64,000 bases of DNA, from positions 1 through 64,000 of the forward strand of contig CAWFLX010000065.1 of the NCBI GenBank assembly GCA_963816775.1, given 5' to 3'. The position numbers were made by a program, and so were the translations under genes. This DNA is from JAFAXD01 sp963816775. GTDB lineage: Bacteria > Pseudomonadota > Alphaproteobacteria > Rhizobiales > Xanthobacteraceae. This document shows positions 8,169 through 16,964 of the stretch, one piece after another. Under the pieces are notes generated by a model. It worked only from the letters and a program-made list of their open reading frames with translations, was not told where the DNA came from and did no database searches. Each line of letters opens with the position of its first letter. Positions within the stretch are counted from its first letter, which is position 1.

Positions 8169-8396
8169 TCAGCTCGCGCAGCAGGCTGCACGATCCGCGT
8201 CGCCGGAACGCTGCGCCTGGATCGGCGGACACGGCACCGACCCGTAGGAGCAAAACACACAACAGTCGCCCGGCTTCGGGCGCAGCGTCGTGCCGCAGCC
8301 CGCACAGTCGTAAAAGACCCTGCAAGCATCAATCGGCATCGTTTCGATCGTCGTCGTGCCGCAACACGGACACGTGATCGCCGACTGAGAGATCAT
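8169..8396 (-). CDS. Small Cys-rich GDCCVFCSYG-type protein
   Basis: 75 aa with a zinc-finger-like head (CPCCGTTT and YDCAGCGTTL: two Cys pairs) and the motif GDCCVFCSYGSVPCPPIQ near residues 43-60, found in small proteins next to metal-responsive genes. It follows csoR on the same strand with a 25-nt gap, so it is probably co-regulated by the CsoR operator. A longer start (92 aa) exists but would overlap csoR. Function not established; metal binding is an inference from nine or more cysteines. Confidence 0.75.
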   Translation of the reverse strand: MISQSAITCPCCGTTTIETMPIDACRVFYDCAGCGTTLRPKPGDCCVFCSYGSVPCPPIQAQRSGDADRAACCAS

Positions 8397-8421
8397 GGTC
8401 TCGCTCTCGCCGGGACGCCTC

Positions 8422-8697
8422 TTACCGGTCGGCGCGGCTGATGACATCCATCAACTCCGCGACCTTGCGCCGCTGATCGGTCTTGTCACCGGCAGTGATC
8501 GCATGCTCGACGCAATGAGCCACGTGGTCGCGCAGAATCTCCTCCTCGGCGCGTCGCAGTGCCGCGCGCACGGCGGAGATCTGGGTGACAATGTCAATGC
8601 AGTAGCGGTCATCCTCGACCATGCGGGTGAGGCCGCGGACCTGGCCTTCGATCCGGCTGAGCCGTCTAAGGCAGGCGTGCTTGATCTCGCGTTTCAT
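8422..8697 (-). CDS. CsoR-family metal-sensing transcriptional repressor
   Basis: 91 aa, all-helical. It has the family's RRLSRIEGQVRGLTRMVEDDRYC stretch at about 11-33 and the Cys-His-Cys sensor set (YC near 33, then HVAHCVEHA near 58-66). This set is typical of Cu(I)-responsive CsoR rather than Ni-type RcnR. It is divergent from a copper-type P1B ATPase with a 50-nt spacer that holds a TATACCC-N5-GGGTATA site. It likely represses both directions until copper binds. Confidence 0.9.
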   Translation of the reverse strand: MKREIKHACLRRLSRIEGQVRGLTRMVEDDRYCIDIVTQISAVRAALRRAEEEILRDHVAHCVEHAITAGDKTDQRRKVAELMDVISRADR

Positions 8698-8705
8698 GCC
8701 GTCTA

Positions 8706-8724
8706 TATACCCCTACCGGGTATA
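8706..8724. promoter_or_regulatory. Candidate CsoR operator
   Basis: A perfect inverted repeat, TATACCC and GGGTATA separated by 5 nt, lies between the divergent csoR and Cu-ATPase starts. Similar C/G-tract palindromes flanked by TATA are the known recognition sites of CsoR-family repressors. Confidence 0.75.
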
Positions 8725-8747
8725 GGATTCAAGCGGGAGTGCTCGCC

Positions 8748-11085
8748 ATGGCTGCCACGCAACACGCCGAGCACGACCACGGCTCGCACCAAGCGACCGA
8801 GCCTGGCGACGGATCCGGTCTGCGGCATGCGCGTCGATCCGCGCACGACGCCGCATCGCCAGGACCACGCCGGACACACGTATTTCTTCTGCTCCGATCG
8901 CTGCCGCACGAAATTTGTGGCCGCGCCAGCGCGCTATCTTGAGGCGAAGCCGCAGGCGCAATTGCCCGTTCCCACGGGCACGATCTACACGTGCCCCATG
9001 CATCCGCAAATCCGCCAGCCCGGGCCCGGCCACTGTCCGATTTGCGGCATGGCGCTTGAGCCGGAGATCGCGTCGACCGATGCCGGTCCCGATCCGGAGC
9101 TCGCTGACATGACGCGGCGCTTTTGGATCGCACTTGTCCTGACCGTCCCGGTGTTCGGGCTCGAAATGGGCGGGCACATGCTGAACCTGCACGCGCTGTC
9201 ACCCGCGGCCTCGAGCTGGGTCCAACTGCTGTTCGCAACGCCGGTCGTGCTCTGGGCCGGCTGGCCGTTCTTCGTGCGCGGCTGGCATTCGCTGGTCACG
9301 CGCAATCTCAACATGTTCACGTTGATCGCGATGGGGACCGGGGTGGCCTGGCTCGCGAGCGTGGTCGCCGTGCTCTTTCCCGGCATTTACCCCGCCGCAA
9401 TCCGGGGCATCGACGGATCGGCTCCGGTCTATTTCGAAGCGGCGTCGGTCATTACCGTGCTGGTCCTGGTCGGACAGGTGCTCGAGTTGCGCGCACGCGC
9501 GCAAACTTCGGGCGCAATCCGCGCTCTGCTCGACCTCGCGCCCAAGATCGCGCACCGCGTCAAACCGGGCGGCAGCGACGAGGACGTGCCGCTTGCCGAG
9601 GTTGCGGTCGGCGACCTGCTCCGCGTGCGACCGGGCGAGAAAATTCCAGTCGACGGCGTACTGACCGAAGGCCGCTCGTCGGTCGACGAATCCCTGGTGA
9701 CCGGCGAGTCGATGCCGGTGACCAAGGGGGCGGGCGCCGCCGTGCTGGCTGGCGCTATCAATCAAACCGGAAGCTTCGTGATGCGCGCTGACAAGGTCGG
9801 CCGCGACACCATGCTGGCTCAGATCGTGCAGATGGTCGCGGCGGCCCAGCGTTCGCGCGCCCCGATCCAGAGGCTGGCCGATCAGGTCGCGGGCTGGTTC
9901 GTCCCAGCCGTGATCGCGGTCGCGGTGCTCGCATTTGCGGCCTGGTCGATGTTCGGACCGGAGCCGCGCTTCACCTTCGGGCTCGTCGCCGCGGTCAGCG
10001 TGCTGATCATCGCGTGCCCTTGTGCGCTCGGGCTTGCGACCCCGATGTCGATCATGGTCGGGGTCGGACGCGGCGCGCAGCTTGGCGTGCTGATTAAGAA
10101 TGCGGAAGCGCTCGAGCGCCTGGAGCGCGTCGACACTCTTGTGGTCGACAAGACCGGGACGCTGACCGAAGGCAAGCCGAAGGTTGTCGCCGTCGTTCCG
10201 GCGCAAGGCATCAACGAGAGCGACGTGCTCCGTCTCGCCGCAAGTGTCGAGAAGGCGAGCGAGCACCCACTGGCGCGCGCGATCGTCGACGCCGCCACGG
10301 AGCGCAAGATCAGCCTCGCCGACGTCACGGATTTCAACTCGCCGACCGGGAAAGGCGCGCTCGGTACCGTTGAGGGCCGCAAGGTCGCGCTCGGCAACGC
10401 CCATTTCCTGGGCGAGCTCGGCGTCGCGACTGCTGCGCTCGACGCCGATGCCAACCGTCTGCGGCAGGACGGCGCGACGGCGATCTATGTGGCGACTGAC
10501 GGTAAGGTGTCCGGCGTCATTGCGATTGCCGACCCCGTGAAGGCGACGACACCGGATGCACTCAAAGCGCTGACCGCGGAGGGCGTGCGGGTCGTGATGT
10601 TGACCGGCGACAACAGGACGACCGCGCAGGCGGTGGCGCGCCGTCTCGGCATTGTCGACGTCGAGGCGGAGATCCTGCCCGACCAGAAGGGCGCGGTCGT
10701 CGAGAAGCTGCGTCGCGAGGGCCGCGTGGTGGCGATGGCGGGCGACGGCGTCAACGACGCGCCGGCGCTGGCGGCCGCTGACGTCGGCATAGCAATGGGA
10801 ACCGGGACGGACGTTGCGATCGAGAGTGCCGGCGTTACCTTGCTCAAGGGCGACCTGACCGGCATCGTTCGGGCGCGGCGGCTCTCGGCGGCCACCATGG
10901 GCAACATTCGCCAAAACCTGTTCTTCGCCTTCATCTACAACGCGGCCGGCGTGCCGATCGCGGCGGGCGTGCTCTATCCATGGTTCGGGATCCTGCTGTC
11001 TCCGATCATCGCGGCGGCCGCGATGGCGCTCTCCTCGGTCAGCGTCGTCGGCAATGCGCTGCGGTTGCGGCGCGTTCGCCTCTAG
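8748..11085 (+). CDS. Copper-translocating P1B-type ATPase, frameshifted near the N-terminus
   Basis: The main frame encodes a YHS domain (TDPVCGMRVD...YFFCSDRC), a CPMHP...CPICGM heavy-metal-binding domain, and the P1B core with ACPCALGLATP (transmembrane Cu site), DKTGT (phosphorylated Asp), SEHPLA and GDGVNDAPAL. It would export Cu(I) from the cytoplasm. The natural start appears to be the ATG at 8748 (GGGAG upstream), which reads a His-rich MAATQHAEHDHGSH leader in a different frame. One extra base around 8801-8810 separates leader and core; removing it gives ...EPATDPVCGM. Without correction the first ATG in the core frame is 8827, inside the YHS domain. Divergent from csoR. Confidence 0.85.
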
Positions 11086-11103
11086 GGCGGCTGGGTGAGC
11101 TAG

Positions 11104-11448
11104 CTACGCCCAGAGCAGCGCCCCAAGCACCAGCGCGACCTCGCCAACGAGGACGCCAACGAACACTGAGCGGCGCACAATCAGGAACGCCAGGAATCCG
11201 GTGGTCACCGCACCCAAGCGAACGACCAGCGGCACAATCGCGAGCGCGCCAGGGGGCGTCAGGATCAATTGCGCGATGATGCCGGCGAGGATCGCGGTCG
11301 CCACCGCGCGCACCCACACCATGAGCTCCGAGTCTTCATTGAGGCCGCGCGCGATGACGATTCCGAACACCCGCCAGATCTCGTTTGGCAAGAACCCAAC
11401 CAGCACCAGTGCCAGATAAGGACCGAGTTCGCGTACGGTGGTGCTCAT
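11104..11448 (-). CDS. azlD: AzlD-domain branched-chain amino-acid export subunit
   Basis: 114 aa with four predicted membrane segments, of the AzlD family. Its start overlaps the azlC stop (ATGA), as usual for this two-gene exporter. The AzlCD complex exports branched-chain amino acids or analogues in Bacillus; the substrate here is not shown by sequence. It converges on the Cu-ATPase with an 18-nt gap. Confidence 0.88.
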   Translation of the reverse strand: MSTTVRELGPYLALVLVGFLPNEIWRVFGIVIARGLNEDSELMVWVRAVATAILAGIIAQLILTPPGALAIVPLVVRLGAVTTGFLAFLIVRRSVFVGVLVGEVALVLGALLWA

Positions 11449-12239
11449 GGTCCATCGCCCGGTTTGCGGCTCGGCTCGCTCTCGGCCTGCGGCTCGGAAG
11501 CGGCCTCCGACGAAGCCTCGCGCACGATTGCTGCGACCCGGTGGACGGCGAACGCCAGCGTGCCGGCGAGGACGCCGCCGGCCAGCAGCGCGAGGTCGAC
11601 CTTGGCGAGGGCGAAAATCGGCGTGAGCGTGAGGCCGAAACCGAAAGCGAACCGGTCAACCAGTTCGCGGCTGTTACGCGCGATCGATACCGTAAACGAC
11701 ATCGGCGTGAGAAAGAGGACCGCGGCTCCGAACAGTGGCGGCAACCGCTCGGCCATGATGTATCCGAGTATTGCCGCTACAACCGCCGCGGCCATCATGC
11801 CGATCCCGAGCCCGTTGCAGAATGCAATGCGCCGCTCGCGCGGCAGCCTGGGCGCGATCCGCAAACTTTCCACCCACATACTCACCGCGGTCAGGTGCGC
11901 GGGCAGCAGCAAGTGCCAGAAGCGGGTCGCCGGCGTTTTGACGAGCGGCAGCAACGCGGCAACCATCGGCAGCAGCCGGAGCCCGCTCAGCGTCACCGCG
12001 ATCGCAGCCTCCCCGGCCGGCACGCCCGACCCGAGCGCCGTCACAACGATGACCTGCGCGGGCCCGGCCCAGATCAGGACGGTGGAGGCGACCGCCCACG
12101 GCAGGCTGAAACCAAGATCGTGACAAAGCGCGCCATATCCGATGAACGTCCCGAATATGACGTAGACGAACACCGATCGTGCCGCTGCCTTGAGCCCGGT
12201 CGCAAATGCGGCGGCCGACGACATCGGAAGCGTGCCCAT
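11445..12239 (-). CDS. azlC: AzlC-family branched-chain amino-acid permease
   Basis: 264 aa from the ATG at 12239, which has GGGAGA at good spacing; ATGs at 12254 and 12224 are alternatives. It has the AzlC signature near the N-terminus (YVIFGTFIGYGALCHDLGF, then LIWAGPAQVIV) and about seven hydrophobic segments. The last 30 residues are a polar Glu/Ser-rich tail. It forms the large subunit of an AzlCD exporter with the downstream overlapping gene. Confidence 0.9.
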   Translation of the reverse strand: MGTLPMSSAAAFATGLKAAARSVFVYVIFGTFIGYGALCHDLGFSLPWAVASTVLIWAGPAQVIVVTALGSGVPAGEAAIAVTLSGLRLLPMVAALLPLVKTPATRFWHLLLPAHLTAVSMWVESLRIAPRLPRERRIAFCNGLGIGMMAAAVVAAILGYIMAERLPPLFGAAVLFLTPMSFTVSIARNSRELVDRFAFGFGLTLTPIFALAKVDLALLAGGVLAGTLAFAVHRVAAIVREASSEAASEPQAESEPSRKPGDGP

Positions 12240-12423
12240 GGCGGTCTCTCCCATGGCCTCCCGCAACGCGCAACGGCGCCGGGCACAAGGCAGCTCGGCA
12301 TGGGCGGGCCCGCTGACCACGGCGCATTGCGGCATCCAGCCACAGGGGTCATAAGATCGCCACGCTCGCGCGTTCTTTTAATCGCGATGGGAAGCACTGG
12401 GGCACGACAGAGGAGTGCCTTCG

Positions 12424-12849
12424 ATGTGCGACTACAGCCTGCAACACTTGGCTTCACGCCCCGGCAAAGTGGGCGATAAGCTCATCACAACCAAGTTTAC
12501 GCACTCGCTGACCGGCGGCTTCTGCGCCACGAGTGAACCCAACGTAGCCGTTTGCCTGCAGCCGGGTACCGAACTCGCGTTCGATCGCGAGATCGAGTGC
12601 GAAGCCGGCTTCCGCATTCTCCCTCCGCGCAAGCTCGGTGCCAAAGTCGCGCGCTTCCGGCGCGTGAACGAAGCCCAACCGAGCATGCATCACGACGCGC
12701 TCGAGCTTCCCGGCGGCAAGATCCTGTTGGTGACGTATCTGCGGGAAGGCCAACGCGCGACCGTGCTGCAGCTGCCCGCCACCGAACGTCCGTTCCACAC
12801 GGACAGCGAGGCGCCGGCGACGGAGACGCACAGCTCCGTGCGGGTGTGA
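12424..12849 (+). CDS. Conserved hypothetical protein (MCDYSL family)
   Basis: 141 aa starting MCDYSLQHLASRPGKVGDKL, a small protein I associate with bradyrhizobial genomes. No domain of known function recognised. It is polar, with no signal peptide or membrane segment, and has four cysteines (positions 2, about 35, 44, 59). GAGGAG lies 9 nt upstream of the chosen ATG; an in-frame GTG 9 nt upstream is less likely. It is followed by a strong rho-independent terminator, so it is probably monocistronic. Confidence 0.75.
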   Translation: MCDYSLQHLASRPGKVGDKLITTKFTHSLTGGFCATSEPNVAVCLQPGTELAFDREIECEAGFRILPPRKLGAKVARFRRVNEAQPSMHHDALELPGGKILLVTYLREGQRATVLQLPATERPFHTDSEAPATETHSSVRV

Positions 12850-12875
12850 CGGCGCAGATGACCTCCACATCAGAA

Positions 12876-12904
12876 GGGCCACCGCATGCGGTGGCCCCTT
12901 TTTT
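12876..12904 (+). terminator. Rho-independent terminator
   Basis: A 22-nt perfect hairpin (GGGCCACCGC paired with GCGGTGGCCC) is followed by CTTTTTT. It lies between the small gene and the convergent clpA and may serve both directions, although the reverse-strand tail is less T-rich. Confidence 0.88.
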
Positions 12905-12940
12905 GTTTGCGCGAAGGTTGCCCTGCTGATCGCGCTAGGC

Positions 12941-15370
12941 TCACACCTTGACCAGCGGCACCTTCGGCACTGAGCCGCGGCCGCTCGGCGAACCTCCGCC
13001 GCCCTTGGGACCAGATGGCTTGCTGCGTCGCTGTGACGGCCGGCGTTTCTTCTTGGGCTCGGGAATTTTCTCCGGCTTCGGTGTCACCGGCCCGTCCAGG
13101 AACTCAAACCCGAGCTTGTCGTTGCCGCGCTCGTCCTTGATCGCGATGACGCGCACATGGCCGCCGTTCTTGAGCTTCCCGAACAGCACCTCGTCGGCGA
13201 GCGGCTTCTTGATGTGTTCCTGGATCACGCGCGCCATCGGCCGGGCGCCCATCTGTTCGTCGTAACCGTGCTTGATCAGCCAGCTGGCGGCGTCGTCGGA
13301 CAACTCGATGGTAACGTCGCGGTCGCCGAGTTGAGCCTCGAGCTGGAGCACGAATTTCTCCACCACCTTGGCGATGATCTCCTTGGTCAAATGTCCGAAG
13401 GTGATGATCGCGTCCAGGCGGTTGCGGAATTCGGGCGCGAACAACCGGTTGATGGCCTCGACGTCGTCGCCCTCGCGTTTGCTGCGGGTAAAGCCGTACG
13501 CCGCCTTGGCGAGGTCAGAGGCACCCGCGTTCGTGGTCATAATCAGGATCACGTTACGGAAGTCGACCTGCTTGCCGTTGTGATCGGTCAGCTTGCCGTG
13601 GTCCATGATCTGCAGGAGCACGTTGAACAAATCCGGGTGGGCTTTTTCGATCTCGTCCAGCAGCAGGACGCTGTGCGGATGCTGATCGACGCCGTCCGTG
13701 AGGAGGCCGCCCTGGTCGAACCCGACATAGCCGGGCGGCGCGCCGATCAGACGCGACACGGTGTGCCGTTCCATGTACTCGGACATGTCGAAGCGGATCA
13801 GTTCGACGCCGAGCGAGGCGGCAAGCTGTTTCGCCACCTCGGTTTTGCCGACGCCGGTCGGGCCGGAGAACAGGTAGCTGCCGATTGGCTTTTCGGGCTC
13901 GCGCAAGCCCGCGCGCGCGAGCTTGATCGACGCCGCCAGCGCTTCGATCGGCTTGTCCTGGCCGTAGACAACCCGCTTGAGCGTTTCTTCCAAGTGTATC
14001 AGGACCTCAGCATCGTCCTTCGACACCGTCTTGGGTGGTATCCGCGCCATTGTGGCGATCGTCACTTCCACTTCCTTGAGGCCGATTGTCTTGCGCCGGC
14101 GGTTCTCCGGCAGCAGCATTTGCGCGGCTCCCAACTCGTCGATCACGTCGATCGCCTTGTCGGGGAGTTTGCGGTCATGGATATAGCGCGCCGACAACTC
14201 GACCGCCGCCTTGATCGCCTCGCCGGTGTACTTGAGCTTGTGATATTCCTCAAAGTAGGGCTTGAGCCCCATGAGGATCTCGATCGCATCGGGGATCGAC
14301 GGCTCATTGACATCGATCTTCTGGAAACGCCGGACCAGCGCGCGATCCTTCTCGAAATATTGCCGATATTCCTTATACGTGGTCGAACCGATGCAGCGCA
14401 CCGTTCCGGACGCGAGCGCGGGCTTGAGCAGATTGGACGCATCCATGGCTCCGCCCGATGTGGCGCCGGCGCCGATCACGGTGTGGATCTCGTCAATGAA
14501 CAGGATGGCGCCCGGATAATTCTCGAGCTCCTTGATCACCTGCTTAAGTCGTTCCTCGAAATCGCCTCGATAGCGTGTCCCAGCGAGCAACGTGCCCATA
14601 TCGAGCGCGAACACGGTCGCCCCTTCGAGCACCTCCGGCACCTCGCCGTTGACGATCCGGCGCGCCAGACCTTCTGCGATCGCCGTCTTGCCGACGCCGG
14701 CCTCGCCAACGAACAGCGGGTTGTTCTTCTGACGCCGACACAGTACCTGGATGGTGCGATTGATTTCCGGGTCGCGCCCGATCAGCGGGTCGATCTTGCC
14801 TTCGCGCGCCTTCTTGTTGAGGTTGACGCAATAGGCCTCGAGCGCGTCGCCTTTCTTCTTCTGCTCATCGCCCGACTTGGCGTCGCTGTCGTCGTCGACG
14901 CCGCGCGCCGGACGCGCCTCCGCCAAGCCCGGGCGCTTGGCGATCCCGTGGCTGATGTAATTGACGGCGTCGTAGCGCGTCATCTCCTGCTCTTGCAGGA
15001 AATAGGCGGCATGGCTCTCCCGCTCGGCGAAAATCGCGACCAGCACGTTCGCGCCGGTCACCTCTTCCCGCCCCGACGACTGCACGTGAATCACGGCGCG
15101 CTGGATCACCCGCTGGAAGCCGGCCGTCGGCTTGGAATCCTCGGACCCGTCGGTGACGAGGTTTTCGAGTTCGGATTCAATATAGGAGACGAGGTTGCGG
15201 CGCAGCTTGTCGGTATCGACATTGCACGCCTTCATCACGGCAGCCGCATCCTGATCGTCGATCAGTGCGAGCAACAGATGCTCGAGCGTTGCGTATTCGT
15301 GGTGACGCTCGTTGGCGAGCGCCAGGGCGCGATGAAGCGACTGTTCGAGACTGCGTGAGAATGTTGGCAT
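12941..15370 (-). CDS. clpA: ATP-dependent Clp protease ATP-binding subunit ClpA
   Basis: 809 aa. The double Clp-N repeat covers about 1-145. AAA-1 has Walker A GEAGVGKT at 222-229 and Walker B LFIDEIHT. AAA-2 has GPTGVGKT and LLLDEIEKAHPDLF. There is no long coiled-coil middle domain, which separates it from ClpB. The C-terminus carries an extra Lys/Pro/Gly-rich tail of about 45 residues (KKKRRPSQRR...), common in related alphaproteobacteria. It unfolds substrates, including N-degron proteins delivered by ClpS, for ClpP. clpS lies 108 nt upstream on the same strand. Confidence 0.97.
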   Translation of the reverse strand: MPTFSRSLEQSLHRALALANERHHEYATLEHLLLALIDDQDAAAVMKACNVDTDKLRRNLVSYIESELENLVTDGSEDSKPTAGFQRVIQRAVIHVQSSGREEVTGANVLVAIFAERESHAAYFLQEQEMTRYDAVNYISHGIAKRPGLAEARPARGVDDDSDAKSGDEQKKKGDALEAYCVNLNKKAREGKIDPLIGRDPEINRTIQVLCRRQKNNPLFVGEAGVGKTAIAEGLARRIVNGEVPEVLEGATVFALDMGTLLAGTRYRGDFEERLKQVIKELENYPGAILFIDEIHTVIGAGATSGGAMDASNLLKPALASGTVRCIGSTTYKEYRQYFEKDRALVRRFQKIDVNEPSIPDAIEILMGLKPYFEEYHKLKYTGEAIKAAVELSARYIHDRKLPDKAIDVIDELGAAQMLLPENRRRKTIGLKEVEVTIATMARIPPKTVSKDDAEVLIHLEETLKRVVYGQDKPIEALAASIKLARAGLREPEKPIGSYLFSGPTGVGKTEVAKQLAASLGVELIRFDMSEYMERHTVSRLIGAPPGYVGFDQGGLLTDGVDQHPHSVLLLDEIEKAHPDLFNVLLQIMDHGKLTDHNGKQVDFRNVILIMTTNAGASDLAKAAYGFTRSKREGDDVEAINRLFAPEFRNRLDAIITFGHLTKEIIAKVVEKFVLQLEAQLGDRDVTIELSDDAASWLIKHGYDEQMGARPMARVIQEHIKKPLADEVLFGKLKNGGHVRVIAIKDERGNDKLGFEFLDGPVTPKPEKIPEPKKKRRPSQRRSKPSGPKGGGGSPSGRGSVPKVPLVKV

Positions 15371-15478
15371 CAGAGTTCCATTTCCGTTTGGCTGTGGCCG
15401 AAGTTACTCATCGACACCGACTTGCCCAACTGGCTCGTCTCCACAGGCTCTCGTTTCCCCCAGGTTCCCGATCACACT

Positions 15479-15868
15479 TCACTTCTTCTCCATGACGCAC
15501 TGTAACGGATGCTGGTGCTTGCGCGCAAAGTCCATGACCTGCGTCACTTTGGTTTCAGCCACCTCGTACGTGAATACACCGCACTCGCCGATGCCGTGGT
15601 GATGGACATGCAGCATAATGCGAGTCGCGGCTTCGCGATCCTTGTTAAAGAAGCGCTCGAGTACGTGCACGACGAATTCCATCGGCGTGTAATCGTCGTT
15701 GAGCAGCAGCACGCGATAAAGGTTCGGCCGCTTGGTCTGCGGCTTCGTCTTGGTGATGACCGCGGTGCCGGGGCCTTCATCGCTCTTGCGCTTTCGATCG
15801 TCGTTTGCCGCGCGCGGGCGCAGCCGATCGGCTGGATCGAATTCACGTGGTTGGTCAGCTCGCTTCAT
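15479..15868 (-). CDS. clpS: ATP-dependent Clp protease adaptor ClpS
   Basis: 129 aa. The adaptor core is NLYRVLLLNDDYTPMEFVVHVLERFF (about 49-74), followed by HHHGIGECGVFTYEVAETKV. The NDDYTPMEFV and HxHGxG segments form the N-end-rule pocket. An unstructured basic head of about 45 residues precedes it. It binds ClpA and delivers proteins with destabilising N-terminal residues. It is upstream of clpA in the usual order. Confidence 0.96.
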   Translation of the reverse strand: MKRADQPREFDPADRLRPRAANDDRKRKSDEGPGTAVITKTKPQTKRPNLYRVLLLNDDYTPMEFVVHVLERFFNKDREAATRIMLHVHHHGIGECGVFTYEVAETKVTQVMDFARKHQHPLQCVMEKK

Positions 15869-16176
15869 GTCACGCGATATTCACGACGTTTCGAAGGCGG
15901 TATCCCGCACGACTCTGCGTCGATGATCTAGGGCCATTAAGGCAGGAATCATGCCGCAATGCCGTGCACGTTCGTCCTTAAATAATAGGCGACGGTGTTT
16001 TCGGTTTCCAGTATGGGCGAAGATCGGCGAATATCGAGGCCATGTTGAGGCATCCGCGCCAGAATCGCGGCATCATCCCGGCTGCGAGTGGTCCTCGAGC
16101 GAGCGGTGGATAAATTCCGCGCACCATCGAATCGACGCCGGGGCGCAAATGTCCGACACCGATCGGCGACCATCGC
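15869..16176. other. Intergenic region clpS-phasin terminator
   Basis: About 300 nt with no supportable gene. It should contain the clpS promoter near its left end and ends at the phasin terminator. No repeat or RNA gene was recognised. Confidence 0.5.
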
Positions 16177-16203
16177 AAAAAAGCCCGGCATTAGGCCGGG
16201 CTT
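16177..16203 (-). terminator. Rho-independent terminator of the phasin gene
   Basis: Read on the minus strand: AAGCCCGGCCTAATGCCGGG followed by CTTTTTTG. The stem is 7-8 GC-rich base pairs with a short loop and a 6-T tract, about 90 nt after the phasin stop. Confidence 0.85.
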
Positions 16204-16295
16204 GCGTATCGCGTTGCGAAACGTCTGCGCGTTGGCGCAACGCCGAAGCCTCCGCTTTCGGAGCGGAGGTCTTTTGCCGAAAGCGCCGCGAGACG

Positions 16296-16634
16296 TCAGG
16301 CGCCGTTGGTCGTCTTCGCCAAGAAGCCTTCGAACGGCTTGTAGGTTTCCTTGGCGAGATCGGAGCAAAGATCGCCGATCTTGGTCGCTTCCGAAACAAA
16401 GCCTTCGTAAGCGCTCTTGAAATAGTCGCTCTGCACTTCGATCGCTTTCTCGAGCGTCTTGGCGCCCATGAGCTTTTCCATGGCTGCGGTCGAATCTTCG
16501 AAGGACTTTTTCGAATAATCCGCAACCTCAACCGCGATCGCCTGCATGCTTTTCGACACAGCACCGAACGACTTCAGTGCGAGGTCCATGTTTTCCTTAC
16601 CGAACTTTTGCGCGTCATCAAAGTTCTTCAGCAT
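16296..16634 (-). CDS. Phasin family protein
   Basis: 112 aa from an ATG with CAGGAGAG upstream. It is entirely helical and amphipathic: DDAQKFGKENMDLALKSFGAVSKSMQAIAVEVADYSKKSFEDS, then AMEKLMGAKTLEKAIEVQSDYFKSAYE. This is the phasin_2 pattern of proteins coating polyhydroxyalkanoate granules. A perfect 17-bp palindrome lies about 80 nt upstream. A terminator follows, so it is monocistronic. Confidence 0.88.
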   Translation of the reverse strand: MLKNFDDAQKFGKENMDLALKSFGAVSKSMQAIAVEVADYSKKSFEDSTAAMEKLMGAKTLEKAIEVQSDYFKSAYEGFVSEATKIGDLCSDLAKETYKPFEGFLAKTTNGA

Positions 16635-16964
16635 CGCTGTGCTCTCCTGCCGGCCTGGCCCCGGTGACCGATGCTGCCCATTTATGTCGCGCTGCACAAA
16701 AAGTCAACAAAAATATTGCACTGCAATATCGACCGTGCTCCCCCGGTGCCCAATCACCCCCATTAATGACCACCATTATGCCCAATTCGGCCGACACCTT
16801 AACAAATTAGCAACTGCCCGCCGATAGCGTTTGACTGCGCTATCTCGGCAACAGTTGCGGGGATCGTTTGTGTTCGCCGTAGCGCCCGCTGGCGTGCGGC
16901 GCAGGGGACAGCAAACGATAAGGGGATCGGGCGCCCGCTCGCGTCCGATGGTACGGAGGGGGAC
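16635..16964. other. Divergent intergenic region phasin / DD-carboxypeptidase
   Basis: 330 nt that must hold both promoters. It contains the phasin-side 17-bp palindrome at 16713..16729 and an A/T-rich patch around 16700-16735. No gene was found. Confidence 0.55.
16713..16729. promoter_or_regulatory. 17-bp perfect palindrome upstream of phasin gene
   Basis: ATATTGCA-C-TGCAATAT is perfectly symmetrical and sits about 80 nt before the phasin start in an A/T-rich stretch. TGC/GCA-type palindromes upstream of phasin genes are bound by the PHA-responsive repressor PhaR in other alphaproteobacteria, so an operator role is likely but inferred. Confidence 0.6.

Noticed and set aside
9199..10914. A 571-codon minus-strand frame opposite the Cu-ATPase
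   Set aside because: Arg/His/Asp-rich shadow of the ATPase with no recognisable motif.
13157..15358. A 733-codon open frame on the plus strand opposite clpA
   Set aside because: It is antisense to a complete, well-conserved ClpA; long antisense frames are expected at this GC content and its translation has no domain features.
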